Shown here piece after piece: positions 25,879-34,630 of a DNA stretch of 40,643 nucleotides; position 1 is the first letter of the stretch, and each line of letters starts with the position of its first letter. The position numbers were made by a program, and so were the translations under genes. The stretch comes from Candidatus Rokuibacteriota bacterium (lineage in GTDB: Bacteria > Methylomirabilota > Methylomirabilia > Rokubacteriales > CSP1-6). Under the pieces are notes generated by a model that worked only from the letters and a program-made list of their open reading frames with translations, did no database searches and was not told the origin of the DNA. The stretch lies in the NCBI GenBank assembly GCA_005887895.1, contig VBPC01000122.1, positions 1 through 40,643 on the forward strand, in the 5' to 3' direction.

Positions 25879-28070
25879 ACGTCTCGGCCGTCTTCATCCG
25901 CCGCCCGATCGCGACGACGCTGCTGACGATCGGGTTGGCGCTGGCGGGGATGCTGGCCTTTCGTCTCCTGCCGGTGTCCCCGCTGCCCCAGGTGGACTTT
26001 CCCACCATCTCGGTGCAGGCCGCCCTGCCGGGCGCCAGCCCGGAGACGATGGCCACCTCGGTGGCCGCGCCGCTCGAGCGCTCGACCAACGTGGTGCTGC
26101 AGTTCGACCTCAACCGCGACATCAACGGGGCCGCCCGCGACGTGCAGGCGGCGATCAACGCCGCGCGCGCCAACCTGCCGGCCGACCTGCCGAACAATCC
26201 GAGCTATCGCAAGGTCAATCCGGCGGACGCCCCCGTCCTCATCCTGTCGCTCACCTCCGACACGCTCACCCGCGGCCAGATGTACGACGCCGCCTCCAGC
26301 ATCCTCGTGCAGAAGCTGTCGCAGGTCGAGGGCGTGGGGCAGGTGATCGCCGGCGGCGCCTCGCTGCCGGCGGTGCGGGTGGAGGTCAACCCGGCCGCGC
26401 TGAACAAGTACGGCCTGGGGCTCGAGGACCTGCGCGCCACGCTGGCGGCGACCAACGTCAACCGGCCCAAGGGCCAGCTCGAGACGGCGACCACCACCGC
26501 CGGGCTGGGGGCCAACGACCAGCTTCACCGGGCCGCGGACTACGTGCCGCTGATCATCGCCTACCGCGACGGGCGGCCGGTAGCGATCGGCGACGTCGCC
26601 CGCGTCGAGGACTCGGTCGAGGACGTGCGCAACGCCGGCCTGGCCAATGGCCGGCCGGCGGTCCTCGTCATCGTCTTCCGTCAGCCCGGCGCCAACATCA
26701 TCGACACCGTCGACCGCGTGCGGGCCGAGATGCCGCGGCTGTCGGCGGCGATCCCGGGCGCCATCGACCTGGGGGTGGTGCTGGACCGCACCACGACCAT
26801 TCGCGCCTCGCTGCACGACGTCGAGCGCACGCTGGTGATCTCGGTCGTCCTCGTCACCCTGGTGGTCTTCGTGTTCCTGCGGAGCGTCCGCGCGACCCTC
26901 ATTCCGACCGTGGCGGTGCCGGTCTCGCTGATTGCCACCTTCGGCGTCATGTACCTGCTCGGCTACAGCCTCGACAACCTGTCGCTGATGGCGCTGACCA
27001 TCGCCACCGGATTCGTGGTCGACGACGCCATCGTCGTGCTGGAGAACATCACCCGCTATCGCGAGGCGGGGATGGCGCCCGTCGAGGCGGCCCTGCGCGG
27101 CGCCCGCGAGATCGGCTTCACCGTGCTCTCGATCAGCGTCTCGCTGGTCGCCGTGTTCATCCCGATCCTCCTCATGGGCGGCGTCGTGGGCCGGCTGTTC
27201 CGCGAGTTCGCCATGACGCTGTCGGCGGCGATCGCCATCTCGCTGGTCGTCTCCCTCACCACCACGCCGATGATGTGCGCGCGGCTCCTGCGTACCGAGC
27301 ACGCGGCCCGCCGCGGCCGGCTCTACCGGGCGAGCGAGCGCGCCTTCGACTGGCTGGTGCGGCAGTACGCGACGACGCTCGGCTGGGTGCTGCGGCATCC
27401 GCTGCTCGTGCTGCTGCTCGCGCTGGCGACCATCGCCGTCAATGTCTACCTGTTCGTGATCGTCCCCAAGGGCTTCTTCCCCCAGCAGGACACCGGCCGC
27501 CTGACCGGCAACATCCAGGCCGCCCAGGACATCTCGTTCCAGGCGCTGCAGCAGAAGCTCACGCAGGTCGTGGCGATCATCAAGAGCGATCCGGCGGTGG
27601 AGGACGTGATGGGCTTCACCGGCGGGGGCGGGGGCCCGGGCGGCGGCGTGACGACCAACACCGCGCGGATGTTCATCAGCCTCACGCCGCTCGGCGAGCG
27701 CAAGCTGAGCGCCGACCAGGTCATCGCCCGCCTGCGCGCCAAGCTGGCCGCGGTGCCGGGCGCGCCGGTCTTCCTGCAGGCGGTGCAGGACGTGCGGGTG
27801 GGCGGCCGGGCCAGCAGCGCGCAGTACCAGTACACGCTCCAGGGCGACAACTTCGACGAGCTCGCGGCGTGGACGCCGCGCATCGCCGAGCGGCTGCGCT
27901 CGATCCCGATCGTCGTCGATGTCAATACCGACCAGCAGGACCGCGGTCAGCAGTCGACGCTGGTGATCGATCGCCCGACCGCCGCCCGCCTGGGGCTGAC
28001 GCCGCAGATGGTCGACGACACGCTCTACGAGTCTACGTCCGCGCGCCGTCGGGCGCGCTGGTGCCCTTGA
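25875..28070 (+). pseudogene. mdtC: Broken RND transporter MdtC-like, N-terminal part
   Basis: This frame encodes the first 731 residues of an MdtC-like pump, including the helix 4 relay ([16 protein letters not shown]). It then runs out of frame after MVDDTLYE and ends in an unrelated tail ([12 protein letters not shown]). Comparison with the adjacent MdtB-like protein and with E. coli MdtC shows two losses. About 18 codons are missing near 26080, where PLER passes straight into STNVVLQF, skipping the conserved loop with the MTS.SS motif. About 109 nt are missing near 28030, which shifts the frame. The rest is well conserved, so the damage is recent or is an assembly fault. The ATG overlaps the MdtB stop. 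Confidence 0.88.
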
Positions 28071-28828
28071 GCGCGTTCGCGCGCTACGAGCTGCTGTCGG
28101 CGCCGCTGTCGGTGAACCACCAGGGCCAGTTTCCGGCGCTCACGGTGTCGTTCAACCTCACCCCCGGCGCCTCGCTCGGCGACGCCGTCTGGGCGGTGGA
28201 GGACGCCACCCGGCAGATGGGGCTGCCGTCGACCATCCGGGGCAGCTTCCAGGGCACGGCCCAGGCGTTCCAGGACGCGCTCGCCAATGAGTCGATCCTG
28301 ATCATGGCGGCGCTGGCGACCGTGTACGTCGTGCTCGGCGTCCTCTACGAGAGCTACGTCCATCCGATCACGATCCTGTCCACGCTGCCCTCGGCCGGCG
28401 TCGGCGCGCTGCTGGCGCTCCTGCTGTTCGGGATGGACCTGAGCGTGATGGCGCTGATCGGCATCATCTTGTTGATCGGCATCGTGAAGAAGAACGCGAT
28501 CATGATGATCGACTTCGCGCTGGGGGCCGAGCGCGAGGAGGGCAAGAGCCCGCGCGACGCGATCTACCAGGCGTGCCTGCTGCGGTTCCGGCCGATCCTG
28601 ATGACGACCATGGCGGCGCTGCTGGGCGCGCTGCCGCTGGCGCTGGGCACCGGCGTCGGCTCCGAGCTGCGCCGGCCGCTGGGCGTCGCCATCGTCGGCG
28701 GGCTCATCGTGAGCCAGGTGCTGACGCTCTACACCACGCCCGTGGTCTATCTCTACCTCGATCGGCTGCGCCTCAGCGCGCTGCGCCTGCGCCGCCGGTC
28801 GGTCGCGCCGGCGCCGGCGCCGTCGTGA
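28031..28828 (+). pseudogene. mdtC: Broken RND transporter MdtC-like, C-terminal part
   Basis: The C-terminal continuation of the MdtC-like pump in another frame. It resumes at [20 protein letters not shown] and holds the second half of the membrane domain, including the relay lysine region [15 protein letters not shown] and the last helix. The nearest in-frame start is GTG 28061, but a product from it would lack half the transporter. At the join the sequence reads CTCTACGA then GTCTACGTCC; the corresponding MdtB region has 109 more nucleotides between these points. If MdtC was originally the same length there, the loss is 109 nt, which is not a multiple of three. GTGA overlap links it to the outer-membrane factor gene. 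Confidence 0.85.
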
Positions 28829-30345
28829 GCCGCTCGCGATCGGGCCCGCTCGGCCGCACCGCCGCGCTGTCGGTGGTCGCGCTGCTGCTCAGCGCGTGCG
28901 CGGTCGGCCCCGACTACGTGCGGCCGTCGGTCGTCACGCCGGGCGACTACAAGGAATCGCAGGGCTGGACGCCGGCCCAGCCACGCGACGACGCCAGCCG
29001 GGGGCCGTGGTGGGAGGTCTTCGGCGATCCCCAGCTCAACGCGCTGGAGGCGGAGGTGAGCGCCGCCAACCAGAACGTGGCGGTCGCCGAGGCGCAGCTG
29101 CGGCAGGCGCGTGCGCTGGTGCGGCAGGCGCGGGCCGCGTACTTCCCGCAGATCACCCTTGGCGTCGGCGTGACGCGCTCGCGGGCGCCGGCGCTGTCGA
29201 GCAGCGGCAGCAGCGGCACCAGCGGCACCACGACGACCTCGATCACGAGCGGCGGTACCGGCACCGGCACGTCGGGCAGCCGCGGCTCCGGCCAGGCCGT
29301 CACCTCGTTCACGCTGCCGCTCGAGGTCTCGTGGGAGCCTGACCTGTGGGGCCGCGTGCGGCGCTCGGTCGAGTCGAACCAGGCCGGCGCTCAGGCCAGC
29401 GCGGCCGATCTCGTCAACGTCGCGCTCAGCCTGCAGGCCGAGCTGGCCAGCGACTACTTCCAGCTCCGCTCGCTCGACGCCCAGAAGAAGCTCCTCGACG
29501 ACACGGTCGCCTACTACCAGCGCTCGCTGCAGCTCACCCGCAATCGCTACGACGCCGGCGTGGCGTCCCGCGTCGACGTCCGCCAGGCCGAGACGCAGCT
29601 GACCAGCACGCAGGCCCAGGCGATCGACGTCGGCGTGCAGCGCGCGCAGCTCGAGCACGCGGTGGCGACGCTGGTCGGGCGGCCGGCCTCGAACCTGTCG
29701 CTGGCCTTCGCGCCGCTGACCGCGACGCCGCCCCCGGTGCCCGTCGGCCTGCCCTCGGCGCTGCTCGAGCGTCGTCCCGACGTCGCCGGCGCCGAGCGCC
29801 GCGTGGCTGCCGCCAACGCCCAGATCGGCGTCGCCAAGTCGGCGTACTTTCCGGTCGTCACGCTCACCGCCTCCTTCGGCTTCGAGAGCACGAGCTTCGG
29901 CGACTGGCTGACGTGGCCGAGCCGGTTCTGGGCGGTGGGGCCGTCCGTCTCGCAACTCGTGTTCGACGGCGGCCTGCGGCGGGCTCAGACGGACCAGGCG
30001 CGCGCCGCCCACGAGGCCACCGTCGCGACCTACCGGCAGACCGTGCTCACCGCGTTCCAGGAGGTCGAGGACAACGTGGCGGCGCTGCGCATCCTCGAGC
30101 AGGAGGCGCTGGCCCAGGACGCGGCGGTGCGCGCGGCGGTGGACACCGTCATGCTCGTCACCAACCAGTACCGCGCGGGCACGGTGAGCTATCTCGAGGT
30201 CGTGGTGGCGCAGGCGACCGCGCTGGCCAACCAGCGCACGGCCGTCGAGATCGCCGGGCGCCGGATGGCGGCCGCCGTCCTGCTCGTCAAGGCGCTCGGC
30301 GGCGGCTGGGACGCCTCGACCGTGGCCAGCCACCGCGCGCCGTAG
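28825..30345 (+). CDS. TolC/OprM-type outer-membrane efflux lipoprotein (NodT family)
   Basis: 506 residues. A lipoprotein signal ends at the lipobox LSAC (Cys25), followed by AVGPDYVRP, which is typical of NodT/OprM proteins. Two repeated coiled-coil/strand units follow; the [19 protein letters not shown] helix and [18 protein letters not shown] are family landmarks. Residues of about 124-157 form a low-complexity Ser/Gly/Thr insertion at the first outer loop. It would form the trimeric exit duct for the MdtAB-type pump. GTG start, overlapping the broken mdtC stop. Confidence 0.93.
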   Translation: MSRSRSGPLGRTAALSVVALLLSACAVGPDYVRPSVVTPGDYKESQGWTPAQPRDDASRGPWWEVFGDPQLNALEAEVSAANQNVAVAEAQLRQARALVRQARAAYFPQITLGVGVTRSRAPALSSSGSSGTSGTTTTSITSGGTGTGTSGSRGSGQAVTSFTLPLEVSWEPDLWGRVRRSVESNQAGAQASAADLVNVALSLQAELASDYFQLRSLDAQKKLLDDTVAYYQRSLQLTRNRYDAGVASRVDVRQAETQLTSTQAQAIDVGVQRAQLEHAVATLVGRPASNLSLAFAPLTATPPPVPVGLPSALLERRPDVAGAERRVAAANAQIGVAKSAYFPVVTLTASFGFESTSFGDWLTWPSRFWAVGPSVSQLVFDGGLRRAQTDQARAAHEATVATYRQTVLTAFQEVEDNVAALRILEQEALAQDAAVRAAVDTVMLVTNQYRAGTVSYLEVVVAQATALANQRTAVEIAGRRMAAAVLLVKALGGGWDASTVASHRAP

Positions 30346-30348
30346 CCG

Positions 30349-30450
30349 CCATCTCAGGCCCCCCTGAGCAGCAAAGGTCGAGGACCGCCACGGCTGCGTC
30401 GGGACGGTCCGAGCAAATGGGGGGTTTGGAGGCCATGCCGGGCCCGGCAT
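30349..30450. repeat. GC-rich hairpin repeat patch, family member 2
   Basis: CCATCTCAGGCCCCCCTG (30349-30366), then AGGACCGCCACGGCTGCG (30381-30398), then GGGGGTTTGGAGGCCATGCC (30420-30439) match modules seen at 11321-11425, in a different order. A perfect 16-bp palindrome, ATGCCGGGCCCGGCAT, lies at 30435-30450. It begins a few bases after the outer-membrane factor stop, in the same position relative to a gene end as the first copy. The gap 30346-30619 holds no gene that I can support. Confidence 0.55.
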
Positions 30451-30456
30451 CACGGG

Positions 30457-30508
30457 CCAGCGGCTAAGCGCTGGAAACGACAAGGAGGCCCGCTGGTCTC
30501 GGCCTCCT
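30457..30508. terminator. Two hairpins after the RND operon
   Basis: CCAGCG (30457-30462) pairs with CGCTGG (30469-30474) around a 6-nt loop. AGGAGGCC (30483-30490) pairs with GGCCTCCT (30501-30508) around a 10-nt loop. There is no U-run. The position after the efflux operon suits a terminator or mRNA-stabilising structure. Confidence 0.4.
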
Positions 30509-30619
30509 AACCCAGGAAGTTCCCCAGGTTCCCCCAGAGTGTCAGGTCACCCACTAAACTTTGGGGTGTGGTGCCTCGGGTGATACCATGGGAAGGTCGC
30601 TAAAGGAGGGGCCCCCACG

Positions 30620-30853
30620 ATGTGCCTTGAATGCGCTGGCCAACCGGAACCCTGCAACGCGTGCCGCCTGCAGGCGATCAATCTCAGGAGCACCTGGCTG
30701 GAGCCGAACCCCTTCTCCCTGGCCAGCGGCACCGGGCTCACGATGAAGGCCGAGCCTGGGCGGTACAACTTCGTGCTCGGCAGCACGGGGACATTTCTCT
30801 CGACGGGGGACGAAGGGTGCGGGACGTTCACACTGGTCAGTACGAGCACGTAG
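30620..30853 (+). CDS. Small CxxC protein, hypothetical
   Basis: 77 residues, ATG start, with AAAGGAGG (30603-30610) 9 nt upstream, the classic layout of a real gene. The N-terminus has two CxxC pairs (CLEC and CNAC, seven residues apart), which could hold one zinc. The remainder is a beta-rich segment (RYNFVLGSTGTFLS, GCGTFTLVS). I do not recognise it. It lies in the lower-GC patch beside an integrase remnant, so it is probably cargo of a mobile element. Confidence 0.55.
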   Translation: MCLECAGQPEPCNACRLQAINLRSTWLEPNPFSLASGTGLTMKAEPGRYNFVLGSTGTFLSTGDEGCGTFTLVSTST

Positions 30854-30860
30854 GAGAGCG

Positions 30861-31079
30861 ATGCGACCGCAGACCTGGAAACTCCTCCGGAAGGTGAAGT
30901 TCTTCGCCAGCCTGGTGGCTACCGTGGGCGGCGCGCTGGTCACCATCGCGAAGATGCTCCCACTGTTGGTCGGGAGCTTCTCCGCAGTACCCCTCGAGAC
31001 GCCGAGCGACCTCGGCGCGCCAGTCGCGAATCGGTCCACGGCCAACGTCGTCGCCACGGCGTCTCGCACGAATCGGTGA
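30861..31079 (+). CDS. Small single-helix membrane protein, hypothetical
   Basis: 72 residues. TAGGAGAG sits about 2-3 nt before the ATG and overlaps the upstream stop region, so it is probably coupled to the CxxC protein. A basic N-terminus (RPQTWKLLRKVKF) precedes one hydrophobic helix (FASLVATVGGALVTIAKMLPLLVG) and a Ser/Thr-rich tail. No family is recognised. Likely mobile-element cargo, given the surroundings. Confidence 0.5.
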   Translation: MRPQTWKLLRKVKFFASLVATVGGALVTIAKMLPLLVGSFSAVPLETPSDLGAPVANRSTANVVATASRTNR

Positions 31080-31080
31080 G

Positions 31081-31275
31081 CTAACTCCGCTTCGTCGGCA
31101 CGGCCCTCAGCAGGCGAGCGATCTCGTTCACACGCACCATGATCTCAACCACACCGAAGACGACAGCCCCGATGGGAGCGATCAGCCACACGGGACCTCC
31201 TGTCAGCCAGAAGATCCCCATTGCCAGCAGGCCGACGCCAAACGTCTCCCACTCCAGCTCCAGCTTGCTCTTCAT
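31081..31275 (-). CDS. Small two-helix membrane protein, hypothetical
   Basis: 64 residues with two hydrophobic helices (FGVGLLAMGIFWLTGG and VWLIAPIGAVVFGVVEIMV) between charged ends. GGAGG precedes the ATG by 7 nt on the minus strand. The ATG overlaps the stop of the integrase remnant (ATGA), so it was once co-transcribed with the integrase. This is a typical arrangement for integrative-element genes. Function unknown. Confidence 0.55.
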   Translation of the reverse strand: MKSKLELEWETFGVGLLAMGIFWLTGGPVWLIAPIGAVVFGVVEIMVRVNEIARLLRAVPTKRS

Positions 31276-31603
31276 CCCTTCGCCTCCGTGGGCAGCGTGT
31301 CCGTGTACAAGGTGATCCTCTGCATGGCAGTCCGGAGGTCGCTCTCGTCCACGATAGCGTAACGCTGGAATATCTTCACGGTCCGGTGCCCACTGATCTT
31401 CATGGCCACGTGCTGCGGTACCCCGGCCCGGATCATGTTCCGAACAGCCGTGCGACGGAGGTCGTGGAACAGCTCACCGGGCACCCGGCCTTCTCGCAGG
31501 CGGTATTCCAGGACTCCTCGATCCTCCCCAGTGACTTGCCCCGACGGTGGAAGACCAGGTCGGCCATCTTGATGCGGTCCAGCAGGGTCGGGAGCCGCCG
31601 GTC
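31272..31603 (-). pseudogene. Tyrosine recombinase/integrase remnant, frameshifted
   Basis: Two frames together give the C-terminal catalytic part of a phage-type integrase. The upstream frame reads RRLPTLLDRIKMADLVFHRRGK and ends near AGCP. The next, from about 31484, reads GELFHDLRRTAVRNMIRAG. Present are the HxLR box (HDLR), the second catalytic His (SGH) and the nucleophile Tyr (FQRY). Restoring one G in the CCCGG run near 31478-31482 would join the frames. The N-terminal DNA-binding domain, first catalytic Arg and Lys are missing: homology stops where the truncated FtsX-like gene begins. It is a dead remnant of an integrative element. Confidence 0.8.
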
Positions 31604-31651
31604 AGCGAAAGATGAGGGCGGCGAGAAAGACGATGTCAGCCGCAATCGCAA

Positions 31652-32770
31652 TCAGTTGCAGACGGTCGCGTATCCGCGGGCGAGTAGCCCGCGCGTGACC
31701 CGGAAGTCGAACGCCACCTGCGAGAACGTGTTGAAGTTCAGCGTGGAGAGCGAGGCGCCGTCGCAGTAGAGATAGGCCAGTCCACCACCGACGGCGCCGC
31801 CGACCAGCGCCAGCAGCAGCGCCTCGATCATCACCGAGGCCACCACCGGGGCGCCGCTGAAGCCGATCGCGCGCAGGGTGGCGATCTCGACCTGGCGGCT
31901 GGCGATCGCCGAGTACATGCAGTTGAGCGCGCCGAACGTCGCGCCGACCGCCATGAAGGCGGCGACGCTGTAGCCGAGCACGCCGATCAACCGCGACAGG
32001 ATCGTGGCCTGCCTGGCGTAGTACTCGGGCTCGCTCAACACGCTGATCGACAGCCGCGGATCGCGGCTGACGGCCTCCTTGAGGCCGGCCACGCCGGCGG
32101 CCGAGCCGTCGGCGAGCGTCGCGGTGACCGACTGGAACCCCGTGCGCCGGAAGGCCGACATCGCCACCTCGGCGTCGGCCCAGATCTCCGACTCGTGCAC
32201 GTCGCCGCCGGTGACGAAGATCCCGACCACGGTCCAGTCGCTGTCACGAAAGGCGATGCGCGAGCCGACGTCGAGGCCGGCGAACTGGCGTGACGCTTTT
32301 CGCCCCACCATCACCTCGCGCACGCCGCGCTGGAAGCGGCGGCCCTCGACGACACCGACCTCGTCGCGGATGGTGACCGCGGCGGGCTGCACGCCCCGGA
32401 ACGGCACGTTGTTGGGGTCGGCCTGGCCCTTGCGGGGCAGATCCACCATGACCACGAGCTCGGCGGACGCCAGTGGCCGGCCCTCGCCGTCGCGAGCGAC
32501 GCCCGGCAGGCCGGCCAGCAGTGTGGCCTGCTCGCGCGCCACCCCGCTCGACAGCTCGGCGTCGGAGCCGGCGCGCAGCATGATGACGCGGCTGCTGCGC
32601 CCGGTGCTGGCCAGGGTGTGGCGGAAGCCTTCGCCCATGGCCAGGACGGAGACCAGGACCCCCACCACGCCGCCGATGCCGACGACGATCACCAGCGAGG
32701 TGCCGAGCCGCCTGGGCACGTTCTGCAGATTGATCAGCGTGATCTGTGCGACCTGGTTCAGCCACGCCAT
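31652..32770 (-). CDS. FtsX/MacB-like ABC permease 2, 3' truncated
   Basis: 372 residues. The N-terminal helix (LGTSLVIVVGIGGVVGVLVSVLAMGEG), a MacB-like periplasmic domain and two C-terminal helices (SVAAFMAVGATFGALNCM and ALLLALVGGAVGGGLAYLY) are present. The protein then reads FRVTRGLLARG and breaks into YATVCN and a stop. FtsX-like permeases normally have a fourth helix and an ALREL-like end after this point, so about 35-40 residues are lost. The break lies next to the integrase remnant. It pairs with permease 1, which starts 4 nt upstream in the operon. It is probably not functional unless the assembly is wrong. Confidence 0.85.
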   Translation of the reverse strand: MAWLNQVAQITLINLQNVPRRLGTSLVIVVGIGGVVGVLVSVLAMGEGFRHTLASTGRSSRVIMLRAGSDAELSSGVAREQATLLAGLPGVARDGEGRPLASAELVVMVDLPRKGQADPNNVPFRGVQPAAVTIRDEVGVVEGRRFQRGVREVMVGRKASRQFAGLDVGSRIAFRDSDWTVVGIFVTGGDVHESEIWADAEVAMSAFRRTGFQSVTATLADGSAAGVAGLKEAVSRDPRLSISVLSEPEYYARQATILSRLIGVLGYSVAAFMAVGATFGALNCMYSAIASRQVEIATLRAIGFSGAPVVASVMIEALLLALVGGAVGGGLAYLYCDGASLSTLNFNTFSQVAFDFRVTRGLLARGYATVCN

Positions 32771-32774
32771 CGCG

Positions 32775-33938
32775 TCACCGCCCCGCCAGCGCGTCGACGA
32801 TGCGCAGCCGGCCCACGCGCACCGCCGGCGGCAGCCCGATGGCGAGCGTCAGCCCGGCCGCGATGAGGGCGGCCAGGAGCCAGCTGCTGCCGTCCACGAA
32901 CAGAGGCGGAAAGCGCCCGCCGGTGGCGCCGTTGAGGAGGGGCATGAGCCCCAGGGCGGCTGTCATGCCGAGACCGCCGCCGAGCACGAGCAGCAGGGCG
33001 GCCTCGCCGAGGACGAGGGCCGTCACCGCACGGTCGGAGAATCCGAGCGTCTTGAGGATCGCCAGCTCGGGAATGCGCTCGCGGATCGACTGCGCCATGG
33101 TGTTGCCGGTCAGGAGGAGGATCGTGAAGAACACCGCGATCAAGATGCGGGTGACCAGCGCGCCGACGTCGCCGATCTGCTTGGCGAAGCCGATGGCGAA
33201 TTCCTTCTCGGGGGCCGTCTTGGTCTCGTCGGGCGAGTTCATGAAGAGGGTGTCGATCGCGCTGGAGACGGCCCGGGCCTGCTCGGAGTCGACGACGCGG
33301 ACGACGTACCAGCCGGTCTTGCCTTTCCCGAATTGCCGCGCTTCGTCGAAGTGGGCGACGTTGATGAGGACGACGTCGGTGTTGCCGCGCACGGCCGGAT
33401 CCTCGGCGTCGATGAGGCCGACCAGGTCGAACTCCCAGTTCAGGCTGCCGTCGGCCTTCGTGTGGATCTCCGAGCTGATCGGCAGCTTCTGGCCGACCTT
33501 CCAGCCGTAGCGGTCGGCCAGGCGCTGGCCGGCCACCGCGCCCGTGCGGGTCTTGCCGAAGGCCTCGCGCTGCTCGGGCGCGATCGCGAACTCGGGGTAC
33601 ATGTCCAGATAGCGGGCGGGGTCCACCGCGAAGACGGGGAACGCGTTGCTCTCGTTCTGGTACTTCGCGCCGAACCAGTCGGCGAAGGCGACGCCGGCCA
33701 CGCCGGGAACGCGCTCGATCCGCGCCAGGTACGACATCGGCAGCGGCTCGATGATGGAGTAGCGCGCCGTCGTCAGCAGGCGCCGCGCGTCGGCGGCGTC
33801 GGCGCCCGACTCGAACGCCGTCTGCACGGCGTGGAGCAGGCCGAACAGGAGAAAGGCGATCAGCACCGACAGCAGGGTGAGGATGGTGCGCGTCCTCTTG
33901 CGAAAGAGCTGGGCCCACAGCAGCGGCAGGTACTTCAC
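32775..33938 (-). CDS. FtsX/MacB-like ABC permease 1
   Basis: 387 residues with an intact four-helix layout: one N-terminal helix (ILTLLSVLIAFLLFGLLHAV), a large periplasmic domain and three C-terminal helices (VTRILIAVFFTILLLTGNTM, LVLGEAALLLVLGGGLGM and SSWLLAALIAAGLTLAIGL), ending VGRLRIVDALAGR as expected. The segment RERIPELAILKTLGFSD is the coupling-helix region contacting the ATPase. GTG start overlapping the ATPase stop (GTGA). It should form a heterodimer with permease 2. Confidence 0.9.
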   Translation of the reverse strand: MKYLPLLWAQLFRKRTRTILTLLSVLIAFLLFGLLHAVQTAFESGADAADARRLLTTARYSIIEPLPMSYLARIERVPGVAGVAFADWFGAKYQNESNAFPVFAVDPARYLDMYPEFAIAPEQREAFGKTRTGAVAGQRLADRYGWKVGQKLPISSEIHTKADGSLNWEFDLVGLIDAEDPAVRGNTDVVLINVAHFDEARQFGKGKTGWYVVRVVDSEQARAVSSAIDTLFMNSPDETKTAPEKEFAIGFAKQIGDVGALVTRILIAVFFTILLLTGNTMAQSIRERIPELAILKTLGFSDRAVTALVLGEAALLLVLGGGLGMTAALGLMPLLNGATGGRFPPLFVDGSSWLLAALIAAGLTLAIGLPPAVRVGRLRIVDALAGR

Positions 33939-34630
33939 CGCTCGTCCATCTCGCTCGCCGCCGCCAGCGTCCCCTTGTCGAGATGCAGACGTCGGCGCCC
34001 GTACTCGGCGGCCTTGGGGTCGTGGGTGACCATCACGATCGTCTTGCCGTGGTCGCGGTTGAGCATCTGCAGCAAGGTCATGATCTCGTGGGCCGTGGCG
34101 CGATCGAGGTCGCCGGTGGGCTCGTCGCAGACGAGCAGGGTCGGGTCGGACACGAGGGCCCGGGCGATCGCGACGCGCTGCTCCTGGCCGCCCGACAGCT
34201 CCCGCGGCTTGTGGCGCGCGCGGTCGCGCAGGCCGACGAGGGCGAGGGCGATCTCGGCGTGCCGGCGGCGCTCGGCCGCGCCGAGGCTGGTCAGCAGCAG
34301 TGGAAGCTCCACGTTCCGTTGCGCCGACAGGACCGGCAGGAGGTTGTAGAACTGGAAGACGAAGCCGACGTGGGCGGCGCGCCAGCGGGATAGCTCGCCG
34401 CTGCCGAGCTTATCGATGCGCTGGCCGTCCACGGTGATGGCCCCGGCGGTCGGGGTGTCGAGACCGCCGATCAGATTCAGGAGCGTCGTCTTGCCGGAGC
34501 CGGAGGGGCCCATCAGGGCCACGAAATCGCCGCGCGGGATGTCGAGGTCGACGCCATGCAGCACCTCGATCGCCTCGCCGCCGCGCCGGTACGTCTTGGT
34601 GACGCCCCGGATCTCGATGAGCGCGCTCAT
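33935..34630 (-). CDS. MacB/LolD-like ABC efflux ATPase
   Basis: 231 residues with Walker A GPSGSGKTT, Q-loop FQFYNLLPVLSA, signature LSGGQEQR, Walker B LLVCDEPTGDLD and H-loop VTHD. The QFYNLLP and EPTGDLD variants are typical of the MacB/LolD/FtsE type that works by mechanotransmission rather than moving substrate through a channel. It is encoded between a HlyD-like adaptor and two FtsX-like permeases, with 4-nt overlaps on both sides. Confidence 0.94.
   Translation of the reverse strand: MSALIEIRGVTKTYRRGGEAIEVLHGVDLDIPRGDFVALMGPSGSGKTTLLNLIGGLDTPTAGAITVDGQRIDKLGSGELSRWRAAHVGFVFQFYNLLPVLSAQRNVELPLLLTSLGAAERRRHAEIALALVGLRDRARHKPRELSGGQEQRVAIARALVSDPTLLVCDEPTGDLDRATAHEIMTLLQMLNRDHGKTIVMVTHDPKAAEYGRRRLHLDKGTLAAASEMDER

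Noticed and set aside
30480-30540. tRNA-like fold with GGTTCC near 30527
   Set aside because: No acceptor stem or anticodon arm of the right sizes can be drawn; the paired parts are simple hairpins.
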